Shown here: piece after piece, positions 17,759 to 29,100 of the stretch | Numbering within the stretch: the stretch's first letter is position 1 | Layout of the letters: each line of letters begins with the position of its first letter | DNA from: Hyphomicrobiales bacterium | Lineage (GTDB): Bacteria > Pseudomonadota > Alphaproteobacteria > Rhizobiales > Rhizobiaceae | Length of the DNA: 64,000 bases | Reading direction: 5' to 3' | NCBI GenBank assembly: GCA_900468535.1 | Contig: UBTY01000008.1 | Span: forward strand, 62,001 to 126,000 | Translations under genes and position numbers: made by a program | Notes under the pieces: model-generated | What the model saw: the letters and a program-made list of their open reading frames with translations, nothing else | Told to the model about the DNA's origin: nothing | Database searches by the model: none

Positions 17759-19264
17759 TCAATGCGGCAAGAAGCTCGATGCGTCGTTCACGATCATGGA
17801 GCCGAGCATGTAGCCGAGTGGCCAGGCGACAAGAACGAAAACCTCGAAGATCCAGCTGTTCAGGTTATGACGGGAATTGAAATAGTAAATAAGCGGCACG
17901 GTCGGGAGGGCGTGAAGCGCGATCGCCCAGAGTGCTCCGTCGAAACCGAAGATCAGGTAGGCGAGCGGAACCAGGGTGAAGAGCAATACGGCCCTTGCGA
18001 TGTTGAGTATGCCGAAATACCGCGGCTGGCCGATCGCTATGTAGACCGGAGTCATGATGTTGAAGCGTGCCATGAACAATGCGAACGACAGCGTCTGCAA
18101 CATCGGGCCGGCGGAAGCGTAACGGTGATCATACAACAGATCGATGATCGTTTGTCCGCAGGCGAAGAGAAAGCCGGCGCTGCCGATCAGGAGTAGATCA
18201 AATGGAAGCCGAAGCTTGAAATAGCTGCGCCGCAGGCCCGCGGGGTTTTCGCGCGCGAGTTTACTGAGGAGCGGGGTGCCTACGGACCCGTAAAGACGAG
18301 CTCCGACGCCATCGATCATCGAAACAAGATTGAGGGCTAGTCCATAAAGTCCGAAAGTCGTCGAACTTGCCCAGTTGCCCAGCAGGATCCTGTCGCCGTT
18401 TGCGGAGAAGATGGTGAAGAAGGACGACACCATGATCCAGCGACCGAATGTGAGGATCTCCAAGGCGTCCTTTTTGTTGATGCGGAAACGGTTTGGTGTC
18501 CCGGGTATCCAGCGATGGCTCAGGATGGCTGAGATCAATGACGACATCAGGTTCGAGATGACGAGCGCCCATACCGACTGTGTCAGCCAACTGAGGATGA
18601 TTGCAACAACGAGCCCGAGCGCCTGACTGGTCAGATCGATCTTTGCAATCATCGAAAGGCCGAGGCTACGGTAGCTGGAGATGTATTTGGTGGATTGGAA
18701 GCCGCCGATCACGAAGGCAAAGGCCGCGCCGATGATGATGTACGGCAGGTCAGGTGTCGCGTAAACCGATTGGGCCGGTACCCAACCATGCGTCGCGAGC
18801 GAGCCAATGCCAAGGGCGATCAGGATGCTTGCAAACCAGCCTACCCATCCGCGGATAATCTGGATCACCCATGCCGTGTCGAGAAAGCGCTGGTCTTCTC
18901 CTCGCGGGTTCTGAATGACCGCGGGATGAAGCCCAATGTCAGACAGCAGGGCAACGAACACTGACGTCATCGTGGCAACTGCTGCGATGCCGAAGAGGTC
19001 GGGCGCGAGGATGCGAGTGAGAACGAGATTGCCGGCAATACGAAGGATCTGGCCGGCGATGTATCCGATCATGGACCAGCTCGCCGCCGTAAATACAAGC
19101 TTCCGGATTCCGGTAGCTGCAGGTGCGACCGGTTCCGTTGTGCCAGGTCCGGCCGGCGATTTTTCAGCAGCGGATGTGGCGCCCGCTCTCGGCGGTTCCT
19201 GTTCCGAAGACCCGCCAGATCGCGTCGAGAACGCAATTGTCATGGCATTGCCCCATGAAGCCAC
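17759..19264 (-). CDS. MOP-superfamily oligosaccharide flippase (Wzx-like)
   Basis: The protein of about 500 aa has a 60-residue Pro/Ser/Glu-rich cytoplasmic N-terminus and then 12 or more hydrophobic segments in the Wzx/PST pattern, beginning KLVFTAASWSMIGYIAGQILRIAGNLVLTRIL. Wzx proteins flip undecaprenyl-linked sugar units; relatives in the MOP superfamily (for example ClbM-like MATE carriers) export nonribosomal products. The gene starts 22 bp after the PKS stop on the same strand, so it is very likely co-transcribed with the PKS. Two starts are possible: GTG at 19264 or ATG at 19243 (with a weak GGGGC before it). No sugar specificity can be read. Confidence 0.87.
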   Translation of the reverse strand: MASWGNAMTIAFSTRSGGSSEQEPPRAGATSAAEKSPAGPGTTEPVAPAATGIRKLVFTAASWSMIGYIAGQILRIAGNLVLTRILAPDLFGIAAVATMTSVFVALLSDIGLHPAVIQNPRGEDQRFLDTAWVIQIIRGWVGWFASILIALGIGSLATHGWVPAQSVYATPDLPYIIIGAAFAFVIGGFQSTKYISSYRSLGLSMIAKIDLTSQALGLVVAIILSWLTQSVWALVISNLMSSLISAILSHRWIPGTPNRFRINKKDALEILTFGRWIMVSSFFTIFSANGDRILLGNWASSTTFGLYGLALNLVSMIDGVGARLYGSVGTPLLSKLARENPAGLRRSYFKLRLPFDLLLIGSAGFLFACGQTIIDLLYDHRYASAGPMLQTLSFALFMARFNIMTPVYIAIGQPRYFGILNIARAVLLFTLVPLAYLIFGFDGALWAIALHALPTVPLIYYFNSRHNLNSWIFEVFVLVAWPLGYMLGSMIVNDASSFLPH

Positions 19265-19286
19265 AGGAGACGGGTATGGTTCATGG

Positions 19287-22200
19287 TCATGCCAGAACCG
19301 TTACTCGCCGCCTGCGTGACCGTACCCTTGTGCGTTCTTCCGGTTTTGCGACTGCCTCGCTGGACTGCCCATCACGCTCTGCCAGCAAACGGCGCATCCA
19401 TTCTGCAAGAACGGTCGCGTTCGGCTGCAGCACCATGTTGTCGTGGTCGCCGGGGACCTCGATGATCTTCAGGTTCGGCAGATACGGAGTCCAGCCGTTG
19501 TCGAGTAGGATGATGTTGCGGTTCTCGAGGAGAATGCGTCCGCCCTTCAGGCGATAATATGCCATCGGCTTCGGCCGGAAGAGCGACACCTCCCCGTCGT
19601 AGTAGTGCAGCTTGTAGCCGGGCAGCGCACGCCGGAAGGCGAGGCCGATACGGTCGCTGTTCAACTGGTCCGTCGATGCCTGTTCGTTGACGACCTCGCG
19701 GTCGCGACGCTTTTGGCGCCCATGCTCGACGTGGTTGCGAACCCATCTCATGAAATAGGACGCCTTGTGCCGCCTGAGATCCTGCAGCTTCATCGTCAGC
19801 CGGTCCTGGAAAGATAGCCCCGGCTGTGTCGGCAGCGGCGTGTCGATCATCATCAGGCTATCGACCTGCTGGCCTTCGTTTCTCAGCTGGCGGGCGATCT
19901 CATAGGCAGTCAGGCCGCCGCCGGAATAGCCGGCCAGAAGATACGGCCCCTCCGGCTGGATCATCCGGATCTCGGCGATGTAGTCGCGGGCCATCTCCTC
20001 GAATGTCTCGTGCGGTTCCTGCCCACCATAGAGACCTCGTGCCTGAAGGCCGTAGACGGGGCGGTCCTGCCCAAGGATGAGGGCAAGATGCCGAAGATTC
20101 AGAATGTTGCCGAACATGCCCGCGCAAATGAAGAGCGGTCGCGCCTGCTTGCTGGCGCCATGCATCATCACGAGATGCGTGAACTTCGGCGGGGCGTCGG
20201 CAACTTCCGTCTCGCTCGTCGCCTGGCTTTCATCCGAAGTATCGGGAATGAGGACGGCGCATTTGGCGATCGTCGGCGCTTCGAACAGGACCGAAATCGG
20301 GAAATCCACGTCGTAGCGCTTCTTGATCATCCGGAAGAGGCGCACGGCGATCAGCGAATGACCTCCAAGGTCGAAGAAATTATCGTGAATGCCGACCTTA
20401 GCGACGCCGAGCAGTTCTTGCCAGAAACCGGCGATCGTCGCCTCCACCGCGTTGCGAGGCTCGACGAAGTCGGTGTCCAGGTTCGGGCGGTCGAAGGCTT
20501 CGGCCGTCTGGGTTTCGGTATCGGCGGTCCGCTCGGTTGCAAACTTGCGCAAGGCCTCGAGGTCCATCGATGTGACGATAGGCTGCGCTTCCGCGCTTCC
20601 CATGGCGCGCATCAGCAGGTCGAACCCTTCGCTCTTCGAAATGCCGTTTCGAACCTGCGCAGCGAAGCGGGCGCGAGCGGGAGACATGGTCTCTGCCTGT
20701 CGGGTCGCTGCGGCCGAAGGTTCCGAATGTCCGACCTCCGCGCCATCGAAGCTCAGGTCATCGGCAAGGCGTTTCATCAGGAACCGCTCGATATCGACCA
20801 GGACCCGCCCGTCGGGATCGACGATCGTGATATCGAATGCGGCATAGGCGTCGCCAAAATCGGAACTGTCGGCAAGCCTTACCCAGCTGACGACCTTTTC
20901 GGGAAGCGGCGCGTAAACGTCGAGCAGGCCATATTCAAGCGGTGCCCACAGGACGGCCTTCGAGCCGTAGGATTGAGCCAGTTCGATAGCAAAGCCGGTT
21001 GCTATGTCGAGGAGAGCCGGGTGAGCCATGAAGCCGCTGGCGACGTCGTCGCGCCCTTCGCTCGTCAGTTCGAGCTCTGCCAAAGCTTCGCCGTCGCCTG
21101 AGGCAACTGACTTGAGCACGCCCCATCTCTTGCCGAAACGGATATGATCCTCTTGCGCGGCGCGCAACGACTGGCCTTCCAACGACACGCGTGCTTCTCC
21201 GCAGCGCGAACGGATGGCCTCGATGTCGAGAACCTGATCGTCCTTATCGTCAGCGGGTACCAATTGACCTTCGGCGTGCAGTTCGAAAGCGGGCGAGGCA
21301 AGATCGGCCGGTGCAGAGGTAACAAGTATCCGATGACCGCCTGCCGTTGTCTCCAGCCTTGCGCGGACGACGCGACGCGTTCCTGCCGGAATGGTCAGGG
21401 GGCGGATGAACTGGATATCTTCGAAGGTCGCGCTCGGCGCCAATTCATACTCGCGCACCACCTGCAGCATCATTTCGATGAATCCGGTTCCGGGCAGTAC
21501 CGGCAGTCCGGAGACAAGCCGGTGTTCGTCGAACATCCAGTGGTCGTCGCCGAAGGTCGCTTCGAGCCACGGCGCGCCGGTTTCATCTTCCACCCAGCGC
21601 TCGAAGATCGGGCCGAAAGCGGGCCCGGCGACCGGCGCGATGGCATCCTGCTGCGCAACGTCCAAGGCGCGGGCGGCAAGGCCGATGTCGGACCAGACGC
21701 CCCAATGCAGGGCGATCGTCTTGCGATCCTTCCGACTTGCTGCACCCTCAGCCACTGCGTTGAGATAGGCATTGGCCGCGACATAGTCGGCCTGGCCAGC
21801 CGGTGCGGTATCGGTGCTGGTCGACGAGAACATCACGAAGAAATCCAGCGGTACGTCCGCAAGAACCTCATTCAGTACCGCCGTGCCGAGCGTCTTGGGG
21901 GCCAGAACGGTATCGATCCGCTCCTGCGTCTTCATCTGCATTAGGTCATCGTCGACCACGCCGGCAGTGTGGAATACGCCGTTGAGAGCGCCGAATTTCA
22001 ATGTGGTCTGTGCCACGACATCGCGCATGGCATTCGGATTGCTAACATCCGCCGAGAGATAGAGGACTTCGGCTCCCAGGTTCTCAAGATTCTGGATTGC
22101 CGAGATCGCGCGCCTGACCGGGTCGTGAGGGTGAAGCCGCGCATAGGCATCCCATTCCGCGCGTGCCGGCAGACGGGTACGGCCGACCAATACCAGCTTG

Positions 22201-25200
22201 GCGCTCCAGTTGAGGGCTAGCCCGCTCGCCATCTCAAGCGCAAGCTCACCGAGGCCGCCGGTCAGCATATAGACGCCGCCACGGCGCAGCATCGCCTCGC
22301 CGGCCGCCGCGTCGGTGAGGGGAAGCTTGCTGTAGACCCTGCTCCAGCGCGTGCCGTTGCGATAGGCAACGATCTCGTTGGCAGGCTCTGCCAGAAGGTC
22401 TTCCCACAGCAGATCGATCAGCCCGTTATTTGGTGCGAGTGCAGCTTTGTTGCGTAGCCGCCAGTCGAAAGTCGCGGATGTTTTCTGTGCACCCACCCGC
22501 GGAAGGTCGATCGCCTTGACGCTCGTTCCGGCCATTTCCTTCGGCAGAACCAGAGCAGGCCCAAGCACGGTACTCTTTTCGGGGTAGGGTACCGGCTCGT
22601 CGGCCACCCTTTGCATCCCGTCCGTAAGAACGATCACGTTTGGCCGCAAGGCGTCATCAAGCTCGCCCAGGGACTGGGCCAGATAGAGCAGGCTGTAGAA
22701 ACCGCATTCCTGGTTGCGGTGGAAGAAGTTTGATCCGGGCCGGAACGTCTCGTCCTTTGTCACCAGCCACATGTGAAGAATGTCGGTCGGCGCCGCGCCG
22801 TCGGCCGCAAGGCCCCTCAGCATTGCCAGATAGCCGGACTTACCGAGTTCCGGGCAAAGCACGTATTCGTCGGCGCTGCGACGCAGGAAGGCGTCACCGA
22901 GCGACACTGTGACAACCCGGTGCCCGATAGACCGCAGCCTGGCTGAAAGAGTGCGGCCTAAACCTGTGTCATCGAGGAACACAAGCCAGGTGCGCGCGCG
23001 ACCTTCGCTGCCGGCGGTATAGTTGGCGAGCGACTTCTTCCAGGCCGGCTTGTAGCCCCAGTCGGCGATGTCGGCGATCCTAGCCGGAACATTGTCTTCA
23101 GCTACTGGACCTGTACGGCTCTCGCTGCGTTCGACGAAGTAGCGTTGGTGCTGGAAAGCATAGGTCGGCAACGTCACGCGCTTGGGCGAGGTGCCTTCCC
23201 ACAGCTGCTCGAGATCGACGGAAAGCCCGGTTGCCCACGCGCGTCCGAACGCTGCCGTGACATGCATCCGGTCGTCCCAGCGATCATCGACATGGGGAAG
23301 GCTGTTGATCACGCGATTGGGCTCGATCGTGCCCTGCTGCTTGATGAGGGACGAGAGTGTACGGCCAGGCCCGAGATCGACGTAGACCCGTCCGCGGTCC
23401 GCAGCCAACAACGAGATTCCTTCGGCAAACAGGACCGTGGAGCGCAGATGACTGACCCAATATTCGGGATCGGTCGCCTCCAATTCACTCAGCCAATCAC
23501 CGGTGCGGTTGGAAACGATCGGGATGCCCGCCGGACGAAGCTTGATCGACTGCAGGAAGGCGCGGAAGCGGGGTAGAATGGCATCGAGCATGCGCGAGTG
23601 CGCGGCAATGTCGATCGGAACGCGCTTGCAATCGATACCCTGGGCAGAAAGCGTCTTCTGAAATGCATCCAGTCCCTCGTTGCGGCCGGATACCACGCAC
23701 AGCTCGGGCGCGTTGATCGAGGCCACGTCGAGATCGGCTGGCAGCATGGAACGCAACCTGACGGCATCGAGCGAGACGCTGAGCATGCCGCCGGGTTCGA
23801 CGCTGTCGAAAAGCTCGCCGCGCAGCCGGACCAGCTTGACGGCATCCGAGAAGCTGAAGACACCCGCAATGCAGGCAGCCGCGTTCTCGCCCATGGAGTG
23901 GCCGATCATCGCCGCAGGACGAACGCCGCGCCGCATCCACAAGCGGGCCATCGCCACTTCCACGATCAGGATCGCAGGCAGTTGCAAAGACGGCCGCAGG
24001 AAAAGCTTGGACGCCGTGCCATGATCTTCCGCCGTGGCAAACCACACAGAACGGATGTCGTCGGCAGCAGCTTTCGGCAGGTAGGAGAGGCCTTCGTCGA
24101 CGCTCGCACGGAAGTGCGCATCGCCGCGATAGAGATCGGCGGCCATCCCGGGGTGCTGAACGCCGCCGCCGGAGAAGAGGAAGGTCGCCTGAGGGCTGGT
24201 GCCGACCGGAGAATGGATGAAAGCCCGTCCGCCTTCGATATTGGACAGGGCGGCGATCGCATCTTCCCGGCCCGATACCGACAGAATGAGACGATGCTCG
24301 AAGTGCTTGCGCGCTGTCAGCAGCGTGTGTCCGACGTCAGCAAGAGAGAGCGTCGGGTCCTGCGAGATTGCCGTCGCGAGCTTTTCTGCAGTGGCTCCCA
24401 GGCCCTTCTTCTGCCGGGACGACAACAGCAGGAGCAATGGCTGCGCAGCCGCCGCTTGCTTGTCTGTTCCGCCGAGACGGCGCGGCGCTTCCTGCAGAAT
24501 GGCGTGGGCATTGGTCCCGCCGACGCCGAGCGAATTGATGGCCGCTCGGCGTGGCGTATCCTGCTCGGGCCAGTCGACGAGACGGTCGGCCACGACAAAC
24601 GGTGTCTTCGCAAGTTCTAGGGCCTCGTTCGGCCGCTCGAAGCCGACGGTCGGCGGGATCTCGCCGTGCTTCAAGGCAAGCGCTGCCTTGATAAGCCCGA
24701 CAACACCTGCGGCGGTATCGAGATGTCCGATGTTCGATTTGACGGAACCGATATGGCAGAAGCCCGTGCGCGCCGAGCTTTGGCGGAATGCCTCGGTCAA
24801 CGCCTTGATTTCGATCGGATCACCGAGCGGCGTGCCGGTCCCATGGCATTCAACGTACTGCACGGAATCTGCGGAAATGCCGGCAAGGCCCTGTGCCTCG
24901 ATGATGGCTTCCGCCTGGCCGGTCACGCTTGGGGCCAGATAACTTGCTTTGCTGGCGCCGTCATTGTTGACGGCTGTTGCCTTGATGATGGCATGGATGA
25001 CGTCGTTGTCGCGGATGGCGTCCGTCGCTCTGCGCAATGCAACGACGCCGGCACCGCTTCCAAAGACCGTGCCAGCCGCACGATGATCGAATGGACGGCA
25101 ATGTCCATCCGGCGACAGGATTTCGCCCTGCTGATAGAGGTAGCCGCGCCGATGCGGGAACTCGATGGTGACGCCACCTGCCAATGCCGCATCGCATTCG

Positions 25201-25802
25201 CCGTTCAACAGACTCTGACAAGCGTAGTGAATGGCGACCAGCGAGGTCGAGCAGGCCGTCTGGATATTGACGCTCGGCCCGTGCAGGTTCAGCGAGAACG
25301 ACGTCCGCGTGGCGAGGAAGTCCTTGTCGTTGCCGGTATGGCGCAGCAGGAACATGCCGACCTGGTCGACGAGCTGGCGGTTGCTGCAGACATTGAAATA
25401 AAAATAGCTGCCCATGCCGCAGCCGGCGAAGACACCGACCGGCCCTTCGGATTTGTCCGGATTGATGCCGGCGTCCTCAAGGGCTTCCCAGGCGCATTCG
25501 AGGAAATGGCGGTGCTGCGGGTCCATCACCGCTGCTTCCTTCGGACTGAGGCCGAAGAACTCAGCATCGAACATTTCCATGTCCGGCAAGTCGGCGGTGC
25601 GCCGAACGTAGTTCTTGGAATGAATGCGGTCGGGCTTTTCGCCGGCCTGAGCAAGCTCCTCCGCGGAAACATCGCGGATCGACTCTACGCCTTGCCGGAG
25701 GTTCGACCAGAAATCGTTGATATTGCGCGCGCCCGGCACCCTCAGTGCCATGCCCACGATGGCAATGTCGTTGCTACCGACGTCTCCGAATTTATCCAAC
25801 AT
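19287..25802 (-). CDS. Type I polyketide synthase, KS-AT-KR-DH-ACP-TE
   Basis: A single module of 2171 aa. KS about 12-440 with Cys184 (TACSTS), His320 (ECHGTGT) and His360 (NIGHLD). AT about 540-870 with Ser636 (GHSMGE); the specificity motif reads AAHS (733-736), seen in hybrid PKS/NRPS lines and most often malonyl-using. KR: structural half about 915-1150, catalytic half about 1175-1370 with TGGLGELA and Ser/Tyr1340/Asn1344. DH-like double hot-dog about 1410-1680. ACP about 1785-1850 with Ser1816 (DLGGHSL). TE about 1880-2135 with Ser1960 (GYSGGG) and His2120. Order is unusual because KR precedes DH. DH has H-x4-G-x4-P instead of H-x3-G-x4-P and LLDIATG instead of D-x3-H/Q, so dehydration may be lost. 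No docking helices are obvious. Divergent from the NRPS; flippase follows in the same transcript. Confidence 0.95.
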   Translation of the reverse strand: MLDKFGDVGSNDIAIVGMALRVPGARNINDFWSNLRQGVESIRDVSAEELAQAGEKPDRIHSKNYVRRTADLPDMEMFDAEFFGLSPKEAAVMDPQHRHFLECAWEALEDAGINPDKSEGPVGVFAGCGMGSYFYFNVCSNRQLVDQVGMFLLRHTGNDKDFLATRTSFSLNLHGPSVNIQTACSTSLVAIHYACQSLLNGECDAALAGGVTIEFPHRRGYLYQQGEILSPDGHCRPFDHRAAGTVFGSGAGVVALRRATDAIRDNDVIHAIIKATAVNNDGASKASYLAPSVTGQAEAIIEAQGLAGISADSVQYVECHGTGTPLGDPIEIKALTEAFRQSSARTGFCHIGSVKSNIGHLDTAAGVVGLIKAALALKHGEIPPTVGFERPNEALELAKTPFVVADRLVDWPEQDTPRRAAINSLGVGGTNAHAILQEAPRRLGGTDKQAAAAQPLLLLLSSRQKKGLGATAEKLATAISQDPTLSLADVGHTLLTARKHFEHRLILSVSGREDAIAALSNIEGGRAFIHSPVGTSPQATFLFSGGGVQHPGMAADLYRGDAHFRASVDEGLSYLPKAAADDIRSVWFATAEDHGTASKLFLRPSLQLPAILIVEVAMARLWMRRGVRPAAMIGHSMGENAAACIAGVFSFSDAVKLVRLRGELFDSVEPGGMLSVSLDAVRLRSMLPADLDVASINAPELCVVSGRNEGLDAFQKTLSAQGIDCKRVPIDIAAHSRMLDAILPRFRAFLQSIKLRPAGIPIVSNRTGDWLSELEATDPEYWVSHLRSTVLFAEGISLLAADRGRVYVDLGPGRTLSSLIKQQGTIEPNRVINSLPHVDDRWDDRMHVTAAFGRAWATGLSVDLEQLWEGTSPKRVTLPTYAFQHQRYFVERSESRTGPVAEDNVPARIADIADWGYKPAWKKSLANYTAGSEGRARTWLVFLDDTGLGRTLSARLRSIGHRVVTVSLGDAFLRRSADEYVLCPELGKSGYLAMLRGLAADGAAPTDILHMWLVTKDETFRPGSNFFHRNQECGFYSLLYLAQSLGELDDALRPNVIVLTDGMQRVADEPVPYPEKSTVLGPALVLPKEMAGTSVKAIDLPRVGAQKTSATFDWRLRNKAALAPNNGLIDLLWEDLLAEPANEIVAYRNGTRWSRVYSKLPLTDAAAGEAMLRRGGVYMLTGGLGELALEMASGLALNWSAKLVLVGRTRLPARAEWDAYARLHPHDPVRRAISAIQNLENLGAEVLYLSADVSNPNAMRDVVAQTTLKFGALNGVFHTAGVVDDDLMQMKTQERIDTVLAPKTLGTAVLNEVLADVPLDFFVMFSSTSTDTAPAGQADYVAANAYLNAVAEGAASRKDRKTIALHWGVWSDIGLAARALDVAQQDAIAPVAGPAFGPIFERWVEDETGAPWLEATFGDDHWMFDEHRLVSGLPVLPGTGFIEMMLQVVREYELAPSATFEDIQFIRPLTIPAGTRRVVRARLETTAGGHRILVTSAPADLASPAFELHAEGQLVPADDKDDQVLDIEAIRSRCGEARVSLEGQSLRAAQEDHIRFGKRWGVLKSVASGDGEALAELELTSEGRDDVASGFMAHPALLDIATGFAIELAQSYGSKAVLWAPLEYGLLDVYAPLPEKVVSWVRLADSSDFGDAYAAFDITIVDPDGRVLVDIERFLMKRLADDLSFDGAEVGHSEPSAAATRQAETMSPARARFAAQVRNGISKSEGFDLLMRAMGSAEAQPIVTSMDLEALRKFATERTADTETQTAEAFDRPNLDTDFVEPRNAVEATIAGFWQELLGVAKVGIHDNFFDLGGHSLIAVRLFRMIKKRYDVDFPISVLFEAPTIAKCAVLIPDTSDESQATSETEVADAPPKFTHLVMMHGASKQARPLFICAGMFGNILNLRHLALILGQDRPVYGLQARGLYGGQEPHETFEEMARDYIAEIRMIQPEGPYLLAGYSGGGLTAYEIARQLRNEGQQVDSLMMIDTPLPTQPGLSFQDRLTMKLQDLRRHKASYFMRWVRNHVEHGRQKRRDREVVNEQASTDQLNSDRIGLAFRRALPGYKLHYYDGEVSLFRPKPMAYYRLKGGRILLENRNIILLDNGWTPYLPNLKIIEVPGDHDNMVLQPNATVLAEWMRRLLAERDGQSSEAVAKPEERTRVRSRRRRVTVLA

Positions 25803-26108
25803 CTCGAACCAATCTGTTACTAATCGAAATGCTCGTCACGGCCGACGGCCGTTCCGCCGTTTTTGCGCGCAGCAGTGCGCACGCTGTCGGGATTTATTGT
25901 GCCCACCCAGGTATCTCAGCTCAATTACGTCTTTAGGGTATTGATCGCCTCTGATCGTACAAAGAAAGAGTAGATTGATCGCTGAAATGTGCGAAGCAAT
26001 ACTTTCGGCAGCGGCGCAATATTTACGGCTTCACTAAAACTGTTGCTCGAATTGAGCCGCCACCGGCGTCGAAGCCTTGTTTGTGTTCATAGTAAAAGTG
26101 AGAGGGCC
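25803..26108. promoter_or_regulatory. Divergent regulatory region between the PKS and NRPS genes
   Basis: These 306 bp hold no ORF I trust and are more AT-rich than the flanks. I see a 9-bp direct repeat ATTGATCGC at 25940-25948 and 25974-25982 (34 bp apart, about three helical turns) and a short GC hairpin with a T-run (ACGGC at 25845-25849, GCCGT at 25856-25860, then TTTT) on the plus strand. No IRO/Fur-like or lux-type palindrome is convincing. Both divergent starts lack sharply defined -35/-10 pairs, so control by an activator is possible. Confidence 0.45.
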
Positions 26109-29100
26109 ATGGCCAATTTCAAGTGTATTTTGATTGGGGATGGATTGTTACTCGCGCAATGTGGGGAAATTCTTGCCAATGCCGGCCACGAAATACTGGC
26201 GGTCGTCACGGCAAACCCCGCGGTTCGCAACTGGGCAAGCACCCGGGCCATGCCTGTTGTCGATCATGACAAGGACTACGGCGCGCGCGTGGCCGACCTC
26301 GACTTCGATTGGCTCTTCAGTATCAGCAACCTCAAGATTGTTCCTGAAGCCGCATGGCGTCGCGCCAAGGTCGGCGCCGTCAATTTCCACGACGGCCCGC
26401 TTCCAGCCTACGCCGGTCTCAACACACCGTCGTGGGCGATCATGGCCGGTGAAACACGCCATGCCGTGACGTGGCATGAAATAACCGCTGGTATCGATGA
26501 AGGCGCAATCTACGCGCAGCAATTCTTCGATCTGGCTGAAGACGAAACCGCATTGTCTCTCAATGCGAAATGCTTCGAAGCCGGTATGACCGCCTTCCAG
26601 GCGCTGGTTCGCGATATCGAGACTGCTGCCCTCAAACCGGTGCCGCAGGATTTCTCTACGAGACTATACTATGGCCGTGAAAAGCGGCCACATGCTGCGG
26701 GCACCCTCTCGTTCCATCGCCCTGCGGCCGACCTTGATCGGCTTGTTCGTGCGCTCGACTTCGGTGCCGATCGCGACAATACGCTGGTGACCGCAAAGGT
26801 TCGCGCCGGAGAGCATCTGCTTTCGGTCGCGCGTCTCGAAATCCTCGATACGCCAGTTCTGGATGCGCCCGGAACCGTAATTTCGCGCGATGCCACGAGC
26901 GCTGTCATTGCCGCCGCCGACAGGGCGGTGCGCCTCGAGTTCGCCGATGAGGATCTGGATCTTCGCGTGCTCCTCTGGAGCGGGATGGTGCTCGAGGAAC
27001 TGGATGCCGCCTTCGCCTCGACATTGTCGCACGCTGTCGAGGCGGCGGCCCGTCACGAGAACTGGTTCCGCAAAGCGATCGCTTCCGTTACGGATGTGAC
27101 CTTGCCGCAAATCGGTGGTTACATGCCGGCGCGTGCTGCCGCAGCCGTGAGCCTTGATCTTGCACTGCCTCAGCAGCTGACACCTACCCGCGCTGCCGCG
27201 ATCGTCTCAGCGTTCATCGGGCGTCTCTCCAAGCGCGAAGCTTTCAGCGTGGCATTCGTTGACGACGGAATTCGAGCCCTTTGCGATAGCTTTGCAGGTT
27301 ACTTCGCCGACGCCGTCCCGGTTACCGTTTCGGCATCGTCGGTTGCGTCCAAGTCGGAGTTCATCGACGGCATTGAGGATGCGGTCAACCAAGTCTCGCG
27401 CCGCGGCGCCTACGGCCTTGATCTGACGCGGCGCTACCCGGGTTTGAAGCGCCCATCTCTGACATTCGGCATCGACCTCTCCAGCCAACCGTCGCCCACG
27501 GGGATTGATGGGTGCGCCCTGACGTTTGCCGTTGGCGAAGGCAACGCGCGGTTAATCTACGACCAGAACCGCATCGGCGATGACCAGGCTCGCCAGCTGG
27601 CAGATCGCTTCGCGGTATTCGCCGCCGCGTTTGACAACGCGCGCAACCTCGCTGAACTGCCAATCATGTCGGAGCAGGAGCGTCACGAGGTCCTGTTCGG
27701 ATGGAACGACACCACGCGTCCTTATGATCGCGACGCCTGCGTGCATGACCTGATCGAGAGACAGGTGCGTCTGACTCCAGATGCCGTGGCCCTTGCATTC
27801 CAATCACACAGCCTGACCTATGCGGAGATGGATCGCTGGGCCGAGGCCGTCGCCGCGGTTCTTGTTGCTGAGGGTGTTGGACCGGATGTTCTGGTCGGTC
27901 TCCACATGCCTCGTTCGGTGGAGCTGGTCGTTGCTGCCTATGCCATTCACAAGGCCGGTGGGGCCTATGTCCCGCTCGATCCGGCCTTTCCCGCCGAGCG
28001 CCTCGCCTACATGGTTCGCGATAGCGGCGTGAAGCTCGTGATTGGGCTTCGCGGCGCTGTCAACGAGACCCTTCTGCAGGATTGCCGCGTTCTCTTCATC
28101 GATGACATCGCGCCAGCAGGCCCGACAGGCGTGGTCCGGGATCGCAAGGTTCGACCGGAAAACCTCGCCTATGTGATCTACACGTCGGGCTCGACCGGAA
28201 ACCCGAAGGGGGTGATGGTCGAACACGGAAACGTCGTGAATTTCTTTGCCGGAATGGATGATCGCATATCCTGCGACAGCGAGCGGCAGAACGTGTGGCT
28301 TGCCGTGACCAGCCTCTCGTTTGATATTTCCGTTCTCGAGCTCTTCTGGACATTGTCCCGAGGCTTCAAGGTCGTCATTCACGCCAGCGAAGTCAGTGCC
28401 GGGAAAAAGAGCGGCCGCGCTGCCAAGTCGTCCAAGGCATTGGACTTCGGCCTGTTTTACTGGGGCAACGATAGCGGCTCCCAGGCCCGCAAGTACGATC
28501 TGCTTTTGCGCGGCGCAAAGTTCGCGGACCAGCATGGCTTCCAGGCCGTCTGGACGCCGGAACGGCATTTCCACGCGTTCGGTGGGCCGTATCCGAACCC
28601 CGCCGTGACCGGGGCCGCAGTCGCGGCCGTGACCGAGAATGTGTCGATCCGCGCGGGTAGCTGCGTTCTGCCGCTGCACCATCCTTTGAGGGTTGCGGAG
28701 GAATGGGCTGTCGTCGACAACCTGAGCGGCGGCCGCGTTGCTGTCGCCTTCGCTTCCGGCTGGATGCCGGAGGATTTCGTTCTTCGGCCCGAGAACGCAC
28801 CGCCGCGCAACAAGGCGAGCATGGTCAACGACATCGAGGTCGTGCGGAAACTGTGGCGCGGGGAAAGTGTTGAATACTCGTTCGGATCCGGTTCCGCTGC
28901 CGTTCTCACGCAGCCGCGACCGGTCCAGAAGGAACTGCCCGTCTGGTTGACAACAGCCGGCAATCCCGACACCTACCGGGAGGCTGCGCGGCTTGGAGCC
29001 AACGTGCTGACGCATCTGCTCGGTCAATCGATCGATGAACTGGCAGAAAAGATCCGCATCTATCGCGAGACGCTTGTGGAGTGCGGCCGCAATCCGGATG

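Noticed and set aside
25845-25864. Short GC hairpin followed by a T-run as a terminator
   Set aside because: The stem is only 5 bp and the location is between divergent starts, where no plus-strand transcript ends.
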